A DNA stretch of 64,000 nt from Solen grandis (Eukaryota > Mollusca > Bivalvia > Adapedonta > Solenidae): the NCBI GenBank assembly GCA_021229015.1, contig CM037777.1:56125089-56189088 (forward strand). The letters are read 5' to 3'. A program made the position numbers and the translations under genes. Positions 24,750-36,211 of the stretch are shown here, one piece after another. Every line of letters begins with the position of its first letter. The first letter of the stretch is position 1. The notes beneath the pieces were generated by a model, which was not told the origin of the DNA, ran no database searches, and saw only the letters and a list, made by a program, of their open reading frames with translations.

Positions 24750-25790
24750 AAAAAAAGGATTAATATTGTCGCTCTAGCCATATGTTTGTGCTGGTCAGTC
24801 ACATTTTGTTGCCCTGTTTAGAATGAGAGGTTAACACGGCAACAAGTTCGGCCCAATCTGACGTATAATCAGTAGGCATCACAACTTATATTACACTAGA
24901 TTTAACACTGTCCTGAAGAACGGCTAGATAACGCAGTCTGGTCGGTAATTTATCAGTCCCACAACCGTTGTCCAGCCGATGTTAACATGCTGCTACATGG
25001 CGCCTACAAGAATGCAGATGACCAAATACTTGAGAAATCCGCTGATAACGATGGCCGCTTCCGTTACACGGCAGCCGTCCTGAGGCGAACATCTCTAACC
25101 AAAACATGTTAATCAAAAATCCTGATTTTTTTTTGTCTCTAGATTGATTAGAATTTTTGGTAAAGGGGCTTTTCTACCACTCACTCTTGTCTATTAGTCA
25201 TTATGAGCGATGCTATGAACTCAATTCATAACAAAACACATCCAATTATTTCAAGAAATAAAGCAATTTGTGATTGGCCAAAGCGTTATTTTGTGACATG
25301 AAATTTATTGATCACTTCCTGACTTTAGATAATCTTTCAGATCAGCGAAATCCTAAAGTAAAGCTTCCTTGTAAAATACAAACACTTAAAGTAGATTTAT
25401 TGCATTAGATAAAGGGGGTAAAATGCTAACAAAACGAAACATGTCTTAAATGTAAAATAGTGCGTGTAAGATAAGCATCAAATTATAGTTCAAATAGTTT
25501 AAGATAATATTTGAATGGTCTTGTTTATTTGAATAAAATAAAATATATTAGTAATTGGATGCTTTAAGAAGTTAAGATCCTCCTTTGTATTATAAACCTT
25601 TAGTAATACAAGCACTAATAATTGAAATAAATCATTCCTTTGATTCGATCAGAATAAAGTAACTAAATTTCTTACATTTTAAGTATAATTGTCCACTTCG
25701 GATTCCGACTATTACATGCTATATAAACAATATATTACATATCTCCTTGACGCCGTTACTTACACGATACAATCGTTTTGTCGCATAAAA
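24750..25790. other. Gene-free DNA with a possible decayed coding patch
   Basis: 24910-25110 has higher GC and an ATG-less plus-strand frame of 69 codons (including DVNMLLHGAYKNADD) that reads as if once coding. No family recognised. The rest is AT-rich without features. Confidence 0.35.
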
Positions 25791-25907
25791 TCAAGGTATA
25801 TGAATATAAAAAACTGAAAATATGAATTTAAATTTATCCTTTATAATATGTTGATTTTCGTCGATTGGAATAAAGTCTAATGAAAATCGATTTCGGCTTT
25901 TTTTAGT

Positions 25908-26103
25908 TAGTTTAAACTTATTTATTTTATGTCGATTGGGAAATAAGTTCTTACAACTCATACTTAACCCTCTCAACGGTTCATGGGTTGGACCGGTACT
26001 TTGCGCATGGGAAGGTCGTGAATAATTCTTGCCTCCAACGGGATTCGAACCCATAACCTTTAGATCCGTAATCGGATACGTTACCACTTGACCACGGCGC
26101 CCT
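25908..26103 (-). mobile_element. SINE family D
   Basis: tRNA-like head on the minus strand: GCGCCGTGGTCAAGTGGTAA (A box) and GGGTTCGAATCCCG (B box), about tRNA-sized. The body has GAGGCAAGAAT, AAAGTACCGGTCCAACCCA, GAACCGTTGAGAGGGTT, TTCCCAATCGACAT and an AATAAATAAG end. Shares its body with 63114-63282. Confidence 0.88.
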
Positions 26104-27279
26104 CCGTCTTGGCCTGTTTAGTAGAACCAGTTACTGTATTTCTTGTAAAAACTATCGCACCATTGCATATATCGATTCCCGAATCATCGGGTCCGCTGTC
26201 AATGAAGATGACAGCCGGGCAATGGCAGTGACAAGGTAAAATTAAAATCGTAGATGACGGAGGTTATATTTAGATGAATCGGAAACAAAGCACAAAGCTA
26301 TCGGAATCGTAAAGACCATGTACTGGTTAGTTTGACTGAAACACCCACGCCAAAAAAACAACAACAACAAATAAAGAAAAAAAAACAAAAAAAAACTTGG
26401 AAAGATATTAAATGATGGTACACTGCCGTATCACAAAAGGCACCAAACCAAGACTAATTCGAATCAGATCAGACTAATCCCGGGACTACTTTTATATTAT
26501 CAGCAAAACACAACGGTAATACACTTGTGCCATTTTATCGACTGGTATGTGACAGGCTGGTGATTGAACCCATGGGCAAGCAGCAAGCAGACATTCTAAC
26601 AAAATTGCTACCATAAACACGAAATGGTGATAAAGATCTTCGTAAAGATTGACGTGAAACTGTAATCGAAATAAAGATGGCAATGATAATTTGTCCATAC
26701 TTAATGGCAAAAACAAGTCACTGAAAGGAAGATAAAACTAATTAGTCATTGACATACTTTTCCTGCGTGTTTGTGACGTTCGTACACTGACATTCCCAAA
26801 TTTAACCTCAAGACAGGCTAATTAGTAATCTTCAATTATTTGATGTTGAGTAGTCGTTAATAGTCGTCTCATAAAAAAGCACCAATACTGCTACCAAACC
26901 ACTAACGATATTTCGTACTTATCAAATGAGATTTTCATCTTGAAAATGTGCAGTCACTGTCAGTGTTAGTTAAACGGGCCCACCATGGTAGGCTCAAAAC
27001 CTCTATTCCTATTACCAAGTGTAAAGGCCATGGTAGAACAAGGTCGGTTAAATATATAGTCATTAATACTGACTTATCAAACTGATAAGATTGTTGAGTG
27101 GATATCACATATGCTATATATGGAGCAAAAGAAGCAGAGTCTAAAATGTGCCAAGGAACTGCGAAGGTCTATCTGATTCGTGACAATACGTTTGAGGACC
27201 TTGTATGATGACGAGCATATTGTAAACCACCCGCTTGACTCACCGAACCTGAATCTCAGCGACTTAATTTACTTTTAAC

Positions 27280-27504
27280 TCCATTCCTTTTCCTCATTTT
27301 CCCCATATAGATGTATAAAAACGCGTTGACAACTTTAGGAGACCCAGATCAGGTTTCTCCCCATACACACCTTATATAACAGTTTAGCTCAGATTCTACA
27401 GTCTGCACGGCGAAAAAAATACATTGCTTCGCATACCATTTAAAGATAAGTAAATCAATATTACATCAAGTCATATATATAAGGATATACAATAGGTAAA
27501 GGGA
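27280..27504 (-). mobile_element. piggyBac-like MITE, subfamily 2, decayed
   Basis: Shared internal text (GGAGACCCAGATCAGG, TTTAGCTCAGATTCTACA, TTTAAAGATAAGTAAATC, CAAGTCATATA) and a right end AGGTAAAGGG. The left terminal repeat is diverged and its limit approximate. Confidence 0.65.
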
Positions 27505-28085
27505 TAAAAACACCTCCTTGGAAGAAATCTGAGTCTAGCGAAAAAAAAAGACAATAATCAGTATTAATTTCTATAAAAAAAACTGCATTTCAGAATACCT
27601 AAAACAGTGACAATTTTTGCAGGACAATCGTATTTAGACCGATTGCAATAAAATGCGTATAAAACATACATTCCGAATGTTTCTAAGTAGATGGTAAAAC
27701 AAAATCGTCTTAATTAACTAATAGTTTGAATAGTTTAAGAACAGTACAGGTGGCATGTTGATAACTAACCGGGCATGTATTTCGATCGTTAAAGTATGAA
27801 ACTGTTTTTTTTTTTGAGCCGATATTTTTTCTTCCCGGAAGTAGATATTACCGATATGCCTGGTACCCGGTATTTATATATAATCAAATGATAGAAAATG
27901 TAGGGAAAAAGACAATGTTGATTCAAAATTTGAAAATAAATATGTGTATGTATCTTTTTTATTCGATGTAAGACGACGGTCTCAGTCTACTTAAGTGTAA
28001 CTGATAAACATATTATTTGCCCTTTCTGTCAGTGTCATAATGTAACACATTGCGCAAAATGAAAACGTCATTCGAACAACCCAAT

Positions 28086-28215
28086 GCAAGCCTTTATAGA
28101 CATTGAGCAAAAGAGCCTACAACTCCAAGGCAATGGATGCATGCATCTGCACTAAAGTCTTTTCAAGCATTTGAAGGGCCGTCATTATAATTTAATGATA
28201 GTTGAATTGCCTTGA
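28086..28215. mobile_element. Partial copy of the TTAAGGTAATCC MITE
   Basis: Colinear with the 3' two thirds of 11808-11999: shared CAATGGATGC, GCACTAAAGTC, CATTTGAAGG, and the end TTTAATGATAGTTGAATTGC. The left end is missing. Confidence 0.7.
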
Positions 28216-28739
28216 CTTTGTTAAATTATCAAAACATGGGAGAGTGACGATTTCGACCTGTTTTCTTTCTTGTGTCTATATCTTTTTTTTAAACATTTTA
28301 TTTCCCCGTCACATAGGTAGCAGTGGGTCGGGGATCCATCCCACCGACTACCTTACAATAAATATTTATGCACATAATTGTTAATTAATTCCAATTATTT
28401 TGTCACATATAGAATATATTAACAGAATATGAAAAAAAAATAGAAAAAAGGTAAGAAAAAAACAACATGAATATAGTTTATTAAATTTATCTTTAGTAGT
28501 GACGTCAACATTGATTATACATACATAATAACATGACATCACTTTCTAAGCAGTAACTAACCTTTTTTTAGCAATATATTATAATAATAATAATTTTTAA
28601 TAACTATGCATATATTATTCACTGCAAATTATTCATGTTGAAACTAAAAGAGTAAAAATTCAGGTCTCCCTTCAAAGATATATTTTTAGTATGATATATT
28701 TGCGACATAGATCACTGACTGTATTGTATACTACAATTT

Positions 28740-30700
28740 ATCCAATGGATATGATTACATTAAAACTGAGCTTACAATTGTCCATCTTATATTTTCTGCT
28801 TCGGTTTTTTAAAAATGTCTATTGCTAGTTTAAAGCTTTGTTTAATACCATATATGGTTGGTATTACATTTCTGATCTTGCTTAAGTATTTTTTTTTTCA
28901 TTTGTAAAAACACTAAATCATATGATATCAAATGATTTGTCAATGTTTATTGATGGTTCATATTCTTTATTTTATCAATCAAATATTCTATTATTGGTTT
29001 AGTTTTTTCACATTCCCCAAAAAGATGGATCATTGTCTCTTCTTTATTTTTACAAAAAGTACATAAATTATTTTCTTTTATTTTCATTTTATAAAGAAGA
29101 GAATTAGTACCTAGTATTCTATGTAATATTCTTGTTTGCAACCACTGAATATAAGTATCATTAGTACATTTAAAAGTGTAAGTGTAAATAGCTTCCCAGT
29201 TTATATTCGATTTGCTTAATTGTTCAATCGATTTACTTTTACTGGTAGGTATTCTAGTGTTTTTTGACAGTACATGTATATTGTAAACATACTTGTTTTT
29301 ATATCAGTACAAGTAATAATAGGATTTATGTAAACATTGTTTCTAGGATTCTGAAAAAGAATAACAAACCAATGATTAATCTATTTTTTTTCTTAGCATA
29401 ACTTAATATTGCACATTTTAAACTATGTAAGTGCATATAATTTATTTTTGTTTCAGTAATTTTGTTTAAGTATTCTATATATAAAAAAATCCACTAACAT
29501 CTATTAAATACTTAATGAATCTAATACCTCGATTATAAAGTTTGGGTAAAAAGATATGATTCTTACTATTAAATAAACAATCATTATAAAATAGTGGCAT
29601 ATGTAAAAATTGATTAATATCATCAATACAAACTTTGTCCATATAGTACATATATGATGTTCATTTAAAATTTATTAATCAAACAAGGATTTTAACAATA
29701 TATAACATTTACTATTATTGTGACTACAATATATTCTCATTTTTTTTACTGGTTCATAACTGTATATATCAATCATGTTTTTTATTTTTTGTAAGAATCT
29801 GTTTTTTATCTTACTTTTTCCGTCCCATATGAAATCATAAAATATATTGTTCAACATCTTGAGGAATTCTATACTTGGTGTAGGTAGACTAATAAGTAAA
29901 TGCGTAAAGAGTGGAAGTAGAAGAGTTTTGATAACAGTAATTTTTCCTGTTGGGGTTAACTTCTTTTTTTTCCAGTGACTGGTGTACGTTTTTACTTTTG
30001 TCAATTTAGAATTAAAGTTTAAAGTTTCCATTTTAGACAAATCAACCTCAAATATCAATCCTAATAATTTGAATTGTTTATCCCCCCAAGTTAATTTCCA
30101 TCTTGTTTTTATTGAACGTGTACTATATTTTAAAGAACCAATCCAAACTACTTTTGTTTTATCATAATTTGCTTTTAATCCAGACAACAAAAAGAATTCA
30201 TTAAGTAGGTCTAAAACTGAATTTAGAGTTTTTTTCTGTACCATCTAATAACAAATATGTGTCATATGCAAATTGTGAAAGTTTATATTCATTACCATCA
30301 ATCTTTATTCCTTTTATATTTTTACTATTTCTTATTTTTATGGCTAAAATTTCCGCACAAAGAATAAAAATATATGACGAAATTGGATCTCCTTGTCTGC
30401 ATCCTCTATTTACTTTAAATAATTCAGACAAAAAGCCATTTATTTGAACACTTGTTTCGGTATTGTATAAAAACATGCTAATCCATTTGCGAAATGACTC
30501 ACCAAAGTTAAAGAACGTTAAGGTTTGTTCAATGAATTTAAATGAAACTGAATCAAAAGCTTTTTCAAAGTCAATTAACAATACTAATCCAGGTATATTA
30601 TTATCCTCAGTGTATTTCATGACATCATACAGCAATATATATTTTATATAATACATTCAAAAGAGTTATTGGTCTTAAGTTTTTTAAAAAATGTTTAGGT
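28740..30700 (-). mobile_element. Decayed L1/Tx1-like non-LTR retrotransposon, 5' part lost in the assembly gap
   Basis: Minus-strand reading gives reverse transcriptase and downstream parts of an L1/Tx1-type ORF2 in order over 1.9 kb. The high-coordinate end stops at the run of N, so the endonuclease and early RT are not visible. The 3' end is not sharply defined; ORF2-like residues fade near 28.75 kb and no clear poly-A tail was found. Clade assignment rests on the C-terminal pattern, not a search. Confidence 0.85.
28947..30656 (-). pseudogene. Reverse transcriptase ORF2 remnant (frameshifted)
   Basis: The first frame (30656-30201) carries the RT motif LLIDFEKAFDSV, then GCRQGDPIS, then QFAYDTYLLLDGTE. 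The catalytic box should read FADD, so the first Asp is now Tyr and the enzyme is dead. Just after LLLDGTEK the reading continues in another frame (30244-29675, LNSVLDLLNEFF onward). The break is at an A-run near 30235 that looks one base too long. The second frame includes KLTPTGKITVIKTLLLP and NIFYDFIWDGK, typical of L1/Tx1 elements. A third piece (29141-28947) has the zinc-knuckle-like CTFCKNKEETMIHLFGEC. Stops and gaps lie between the pieces. Confidence 0.88.
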
Positions 30701-30800
30701 NNNNNNNNNNNNNNNNNNNNNNNNNNNNNNNNNNNNNNNNNNNNNNNNNNNNNNNNNNNNNNNNNNNNNNNNNNNNNNNNNNNNNNNNNNNNNNNNNNNN
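30701..30800. other. Assembly gap (100 N)
   Basis: Exactly 100 N, a conventional placeholder for unknown length. It cuts the 5' side of the L1-like element; sequence after the gap is unrelated to it. Confidence 0.99.
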
Positions 30801-30844
30801 AATGACATCAGATAGATTCTATGCAATTCCGAAAAAAAAAAAAA

Positions 30845-31205
30845 AAAAAAATAACAAAGGGCAAAAACTCAAACGTTATCAAGTGAAGAGTTAAAGTTCA
30901 TATGGAATGCATCACTCCTTAATGACATCTATGCACCTTTGATGTTATAAGCTGATACCTAAAATACTTTTAGAGTTATGGTCCAAACAAAAATTAAATA
31001 GGAAAATTAACAAAGGGAAATGACTTTAAAATATTATCCTATGCACTGCACTTCTTCTGAATGAAGTGTAAGCACTTATGATACACATTGATACCTCAAA
31101 TACGCTCAGAGGTATGGACCAAACAGAAACTAATAGGAAAATTAGAAAAGGGGAGTAAGTAATAAAAACTGAAGTGAAGAGTAACAGTTCTGCATTTCTA
31201 CTCAA
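30845..31205 (+). repeat. AACAAAGGG-type interspersed repeat, 2-3 diverged tandem units
   Basis: Two units (30850-31010 and 31011-31150) share GATACCTxAAATACxxTxAGAG, TATGGxCCAAAC and AATAGGAAAATTA. A third resumes at 31140 and is split by the family B SINE, continuing at 31528. Confidence 0.75.
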
Positions 31206-31213
31206 TGAGATGT

Positions 31214-31515
31214 TTGTTGGGTTTAACGTCCAGCCGACAGTATTTCAGTCATTTGGAGACGATGTCTATTTGAAACAGATATGGTACTGCTACACGGCAG
31301 TATCACGCCGTAGACATATGGCATGATACCACACCCAGTCACATTATCCTGACTCCGAGTCAACCAGTCCTGCAACTACCCTTATATGCTGAGCGCCAAG
31401 CAAGGGAGCTATAACAGTACCATTTTTACGACTTTGTTATGTCGCGGCCGGGGATCGAACCCACGACCTCCCGCTCCCGAGTCGGACGCTCTAACCACTC
31501 GGCCACCGGGGATGG
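31214..31515 (-). mobile_element. SINE family B, full-length copy with 12-bp target-site duplication
   Basis: Minus-strand family B with intact B box (GGTTCGATCCC). TCAATGAGATGT occurs on both sides (31202-31213 and 31516-31527). It interrupts the third unit of the AACAAAGGG-type repeat, so it is younger than that repeat. Confidence 0.93.
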
Positions 31516-31978
31516 TCAATGAGATGTAAACACATACGAAATTTAAGGTTTATAACTAAAATAGTTTTAAACTTATGTTCAAATCATAGTGTGACTGACG
31601 GACAGACAGACAGACGGTCGGACGGAAGGATGAACAGCCGGATGGACAACGCCAAATCTATATCCCTCCGCCTTCGGTGGGGGATAATAATATAAATCAT
31701 ATACATTCCTTAAATTCCGGAAATCGATAATAAGCGATTGTTTGATAACATCTTTCTTCAATGCGTCTAATCTTTAAACATCGTACTGATGAGGATTGTG
31801 ATACGGTTTCGCTGTAATTACAGCTTACTCTTCCTCTGCATTGCATATTTAATGCCAGGGATCCCAATGTTATTTCGAATGATACTGAAGTATGCAAGGT
31901 ATTTTATTCTAGAATCAGTGTTGTTAAAAATGCGAAATTTATGCAGTTGGAAAAATCTTAAGTATCTTAGAAATTATA

Positions 31979-32472
31979 TAATCTTACATTTATTACAGGT
32001 TCATGTAAAGCTATATGTAGATAATCAAAATAAACTTGACTTGACTATTTGAGTTTACCGTCGCTTCGACAGTATTTCAGTCATATAGCGACGTCCAGCT
32101 AATTACAGGTGGAGGAAGACCCCGAATGCACGGAGGCATCCGGGTAGAACCACCGACCTACCGCAAGCCAGCTGGAAGGCTTCCTCACATGAAAACCCGA
32201 AAGACCCTGCCGGGATTTGAACCCACGCGGTGAGGGGCTGAGTGAGTGTTAAAGTCAGCAACTTTAACCTCTCGGCCACGGAGGCCCCTCAAAATAACTT
32301 GAAATTGTGTAAACGTAAATGATAAGCTTACATTTATGATAGATTCATGTAAAGCTATATGTTGATGATGAACATTTGATTACACACCTGCTTGCATTTA
32401 ACAAGTCTATAATAATTATAAATTCTGATACAATCTTATATTGATTATAACGTTCATGAAAAGTAACATGTA
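31979..32472. repeat. Triplicated local sequence around a SINE
   Basis: CTTACATTTAT...TTCATGTAAAGCTATATGT occurs at 31983 and 32330, with a weaker third copy (CTTATATTGAT...TTCATGAAAAGTAACATGT) at 32432. The SINE at 32045 sits between copies one and two. Confidence 0.7.
32045..32288 (-). mobile_element. SINE family A, full-length copy, minus strand
   Basis: Complete family A with tRNA head at the high-coordinate end (B box reads GGTTCAAATCC, one change from canonical). TCAAAATAAACTTGA at 32025 and TCAAAATAACTTGA at 32289 flank it, a target-site duplication with one indel. It sits inside a diverged triplicated local sequence (see 31979-32472). Confidence 0.9.
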
Positions 32473-33591
32473 TATAACATAAACCTGGTTTGTTTATATA
32501 AAAATGAGTATGCTATCAATTAAATATACAAAATTTCAAGTTCTATTTCAGGCGAACCAGGAGGTCACAAGACCCATATGGTGACAAAGAATGGCGGCTG
32601 TACATAAATTATTCAATCAACACTAAAGAAATAGCATTTAAACTGTCATCAAGCGGAACATTAAACATATTCAAATCTTACTGTCTAAATTAGTGATACA
32701 CATGTAATGTAACATGTGGTTAACAAGTCATAGTCAAAAGCAGAACGAAAAAAAAAAATTAAACATGAAACACAGGCAAATTTCTAAGAATAGAAAAGCA
32801 TTTCGATAAAACATTGTAATATACATTTGCCTGATTTGATCAAAGAGAAAACAAACGGAAGACATCCTTAATTACATTACACACTGAACATAGCTGTAAA
32901 CCTTTGATGTTATTCTTTCCACCTGCTGTTCTATGTGTTACCAACGGAAATATTGGGTAGAGTCAGACTATAACGTTTGATATTAACATGCTTAAGATAA
33001 AGTTGGTATGAAAATATTTACAAGTAAAAATCTTTGAAAATTCACTGATCCAACTATTCCAGTTGTGTATAAAACTTCTTCAATTCGTTGCTTCAACAAA
33101 CTTAAGAATTATTGAAAAATTACAAACACCTTGAGCTTATCATATATATGATGAAAACCGGTTTTGACTCGGGTAGCCCAATATACTTTATCTTGTAGGG
33201 TATTGATTTAATGTCTCACATACACGGTATCATATACTCTAATTCTTTTGTAAGACAGTGTCTGTTCTGCCGAGCTTCCGTGTATAAATCATTAAATTTT
33301 AGAGTACTAGACTTTAACAAATAATACCGATTTACAAAATAGTGTTTGCATTCCATCAAATGAATTTGCTTGACCGAATCCCATAATGTCTGATCCATCA
33401 ATATAATAGGTTTCAATATAATATGAATATACACATCCGCTACTCTGGTATATTTTTTTCTTAACTCAAAAAACGCCTTCCTTGTCTGACTATTTAATAT
33501 TTTATGAGTCTCGGAAAATAAAATACTCTAGGTAATAATATAATTCCAAGGCAACAGCACTTATTAACACTTCAATTTATAATGAAATTAT
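32473..33591. other. Gene-free DNA
   Basis: No gene, no repeat recognised. Probably the 3' flank of the TLR gene. Confidence 0.5.
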
Positions 33592-34052
33592 TCAAGTTTG
33601 TCCTCATTACAGTCATTAATTTGTGTTATAAAATTATACAAGTTTGTCCTCATTACAGTCATTAACGCGTGTTATACAATTATACAAGTTTGTCCTCATT
33701 ACAGTCATTAACGCGTGTTATACAATTATACAAGTTTGTCCTCATTACAGTCGTTAACGCGTGTTATACAATTATACAAGTTTGTCCTCATTACAGTCAT
33801 TAACGCGTGTTATACAATTATACAAGTTTGTCCTCATTACAGTCATTAACGCGTGTTATACAATTATACAAATTTGTCCTCATTACAGTCGTTAACGCGT
33901 GTTATACAATTATACAAGTTTGTCCTCATTACAGTTATTAACGCGTGTTATACAATTATACAAGTTTGTCCTCATTACAGTCATTAACACGTGTTATACA
34001 ATTATACAAGTTTGTCCTCATTACAGTCATTAACGCGTGTTATACAATTATA
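33592..34052. repeat. 46-bp minisatellite, about 10 copies, abutting the TLR 3' end
   Basis: Ten head-to-tail 46-bp units carry the core TTTGTCCTCATTACAG followed by TTAACGCGTGTTATAC. Units differ at a few positions (CATTAACGCG, CGTTAACGCG, TTATTAACGCG, CATTAACACG); the first unit is the most diverged. The array ends 15 bases beyond the TLR stop codon, so it probably lies in the 3' UTR of that gene. It has no long open frame. Confidence 0.95.
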
Positions 34053-34067
34053 CAGGTAAAGTCATTA

Positions 34068-36206
34068 TCAGTCTTCAAAAAAATCTAACATCTTTTGCTC
34101 AAACAGGCTCCGTTTTATATCCCCCTCCTCTTGACACCACACAGCTGTGGGTAGTTGAGTGAGCATGGCACACCAGTACTTACTCAAGGACTTGTAATCT
34201 ATATCACCCAGAAGGACGATAAATAAAAACTCCTTTTCTGTTTCCACTTGTCTGTCTAAAGCCACCTTTAGCTGAAACAAACAATAGCTATCTTTCAAAA
34301 AATTGTTTGAGACCACACACATGACATTCCTGCTTGCATGTATTCCATCAAACATCAATTCCAGCTTCAATCCTGGTTCGGCATCTCGTTGCCAAACATG
34401 TAATTTAAAATTGTGCTGCCTTTCCATGATATCTATAAGATCCTTATGGACAAACTCACTATCATCGTCATGATAGACAACATATCCATCATATCTTATG
34501 TGATCCCCATCTTCAAGCAAATGCTGCTCCTCGGGGTCTGTTCGACGCTTTTTCCTAAGCTTGTATATCCAATATCTTAGGTACCATCTTTTTCGATAAA
34601 TGACGACGTTTATTAGCATAATGACAAATATGCAGCTGGTTATGACTGGTACAATAGTCCACAAGTAGTTGTGAGTAGAGCAGGATTCTTCTGTAGGATT
34701 GAACTGTATTAAAGGGTATCTGCGAGGTGTTTGACACCAGAAGTGATGTGGCCAACCTTTTAACCTAATTGTTTTTTGTTCTGCTGTATCTGATACCCAG
34801 TTTCGAAACCAGCGCAGTGAACACGTGCAGGCGAATTCATTTCCACTGAGATCAAGGTACTTTAACGTTTTTAATAAGTTTCCTGGTAAATCCTCGCGTT
34901 GGATGTTCGAAATTCTATTTGTGTGAAGGTCAAGTTTTGAAATTCTCCTAACAGATTTAAAGGTATTATGAATGTTAGCTATAATATTAGAATTGGCATT
35001 AAACTCTGACAAGTTTGGAAATAGGCGTAAAAAGTCATCGGATAATTGATGAACTTTAGCATTATTCATTAAAATCTTTTCAAGATTTTTCATCGGAGAA
35101 AACAATCGAACAATGGACGCAAAGTGTAAGTCATTCTCAGAAATATCTATCAACTTCAGATTAGTTAAACCCTGAAAAATGTCATTTTTTTTAAATAAAA
35201 ATTTGTTTGATCTGAAATTAAGGTTTTGAAGATTTGAATTATTGAAAGCCCAATCATCGATAGTGTCTATCGTTGTCATTTCCCCTAGATCAAGATAAAT
35301 TAGACTCTGAAATATTGAGAATGAATTTTTATGTAATGTGACTAACTTATTTTCAGCCAGATCCAAATGCTGCAAGTCCAATAAACAACTCCAAACGTCT
35401 GAATTCAGGAACCTGATACCATTTTTACTAAGACTTATATACTTGAGATTCCTCATCGCATACTCTGGTGTTTTGATGCTACAGAAATCAGGCTGGTTTT
35501 GGAACAAGTTTTCCGCCAAATCGATCGTACGTAATTGGCTAAGTCCTTGTTCGATATGCATCTGAGACAACATACATTTGGAAGCAAGCAATTTTTCCAA
35601 GTTATGCAGAGACAGAAACACACTAGACCTTAGCATGCGTAATGGGTTCCTGCGAATCGATATCTCATAAAGATGAGGACTTTTTATCGTATCAAAGATG
35701 CTGTCATTAATGCTCTCCAACCCTATGTTGTCAAGTATCAGTCTCTTTACAGATTTGCAGCTTCCAAGCGCAATGCGAAGCTGGTTTAGATTAATATCGA
35801 GGTTATCACTTAAAGCCAACACTGATAACCCTTTAAAGGTTGCAAATGCATGAGGTGACAGAGATGAAATATTGTTGTCGGCTAATGATAATGTTTCAAT
35901 AGTATGTGAAGATATATTAGACAGAACACGTTCGGATATATAAGGAATATAGTTCTGTGTGAATTCTATACGGTTTATGTATATTGGCAGAGACGGTATA
36001 TACTGAAGTAGTTTTCCGAATCCAGTACAATTTGCATATCCACCTGGGAATTTTTTTTTGCAGCAACACTTATCATCTCCACATGATTCAAACGTTGTAC
36101 CTGTACAGTTGTCCGTACGAGACCAACGGTCTTGTCCAAAACACTTCCAACACATATATGAAAACATCAATAATACAACACATGTTGATAAGTTATGTGT
36201 ATCCAT
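34068..36206 (-). CDS. Toll-like receptor (LRR ectodomain, one TM segment, TIR domain), single exon
   Basis: Predicted 712-residue type I membrane receptor. In this family the leucine-rich ectodomain senses ligand and the cytoplasmic TIR domain recruits MyD88-type adaptors. In order: signal peptide (about 1-24); cysteine-rich N-terminal segment with a CCC run (34-60); about 15 LRRs with the LxxLxLxxN pattern (75-440); one C-terminal cysteine cap (CTC at 460-462, further Cys at 491 and 509); TM helix (514-537); basic stop-transfer; TIR (572-712). TIR box 1 reads YDGYVVY and box 2 keeps RDxxPG (607-612) including the BB-loop proline. The end is FFED where many TLRs have FW. The single cysteine cluster fits a single-cluster TLR. 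I chose the ATG at 36206; an upstream GTG three codons earlier is preceded in frame by nothing ATG-like and is unlikely. The ATG has A at -3 and G at +4. No intron is needed. Ligand unknown. Confidence 0.95.
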   Translation of the reverse strand: MDTHNLSTCVVLLMFSYMCWKCFGQDRWSRTDNCTGTTFESCGDDKCCCKKKFPGGYANCTGFGKLLQYIPSLPIYINRIEFTQNYIPYISERVLSNISSHTIETLSLADNNISSLSPHAFATFKGLSVLALSDNLDINLNQLRIALGSCKSVKRLILDNIGLESINDSIFDTIKSPHLYEISIRRNPLRMLRSSVFLSLHNLEKLLASKCMLSQMHIEQGLSQLRTIDLAENLFQNQPDFCSIKTPEYAMRNLKYISLSKNGIRFLNSDVWSCLLDLQHLDLAENKLVTLHKNSFSIFQSLIYLDLGEMTTIDTIDDWAFNNSNLQNLNFRSNKFLFKKNDIFQGLTNLKLIDISENDLHFASIVRLFSPMKNLEKILMNNAKVHQLSDDFLRLFPNLSEFNANSNIIANIHNTFKSVRRISKLDLHTNRISNIQREDLPGNLLKTLKYLDLSGNEFACTCSLRWFRNWVSDTAEQKTIRLKGWPHHFWCQTPRRYPLIQFNPTEESCSTHNYLWTIVPVITSCIFVIMLINVVIYRKRWYLRYWIYKLRKKRRTDPEEQHLLEDGDHIRYDGYVVYHDDDSEFVHKDLIDIMERQHNFKLHVWQRDAEPGLKLELMFDGIHASRNVMCVVSNNFLKDSYCLFQLKVALDRQVETEKEFLFIVLLGDIDYKSLSKYWCAMLTQLPTAVWCQEEGDIKRSLFEQKMLDFFED

Positions 36207-36211
36207 TGTTC

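Noticed and set aside
26000..26103. tRNA gene on the minus strand
   Set aside because: Canonical A and B boxes, but the sequence continues into a SINE body shared with 63.1 kb, so it is a SINE head.
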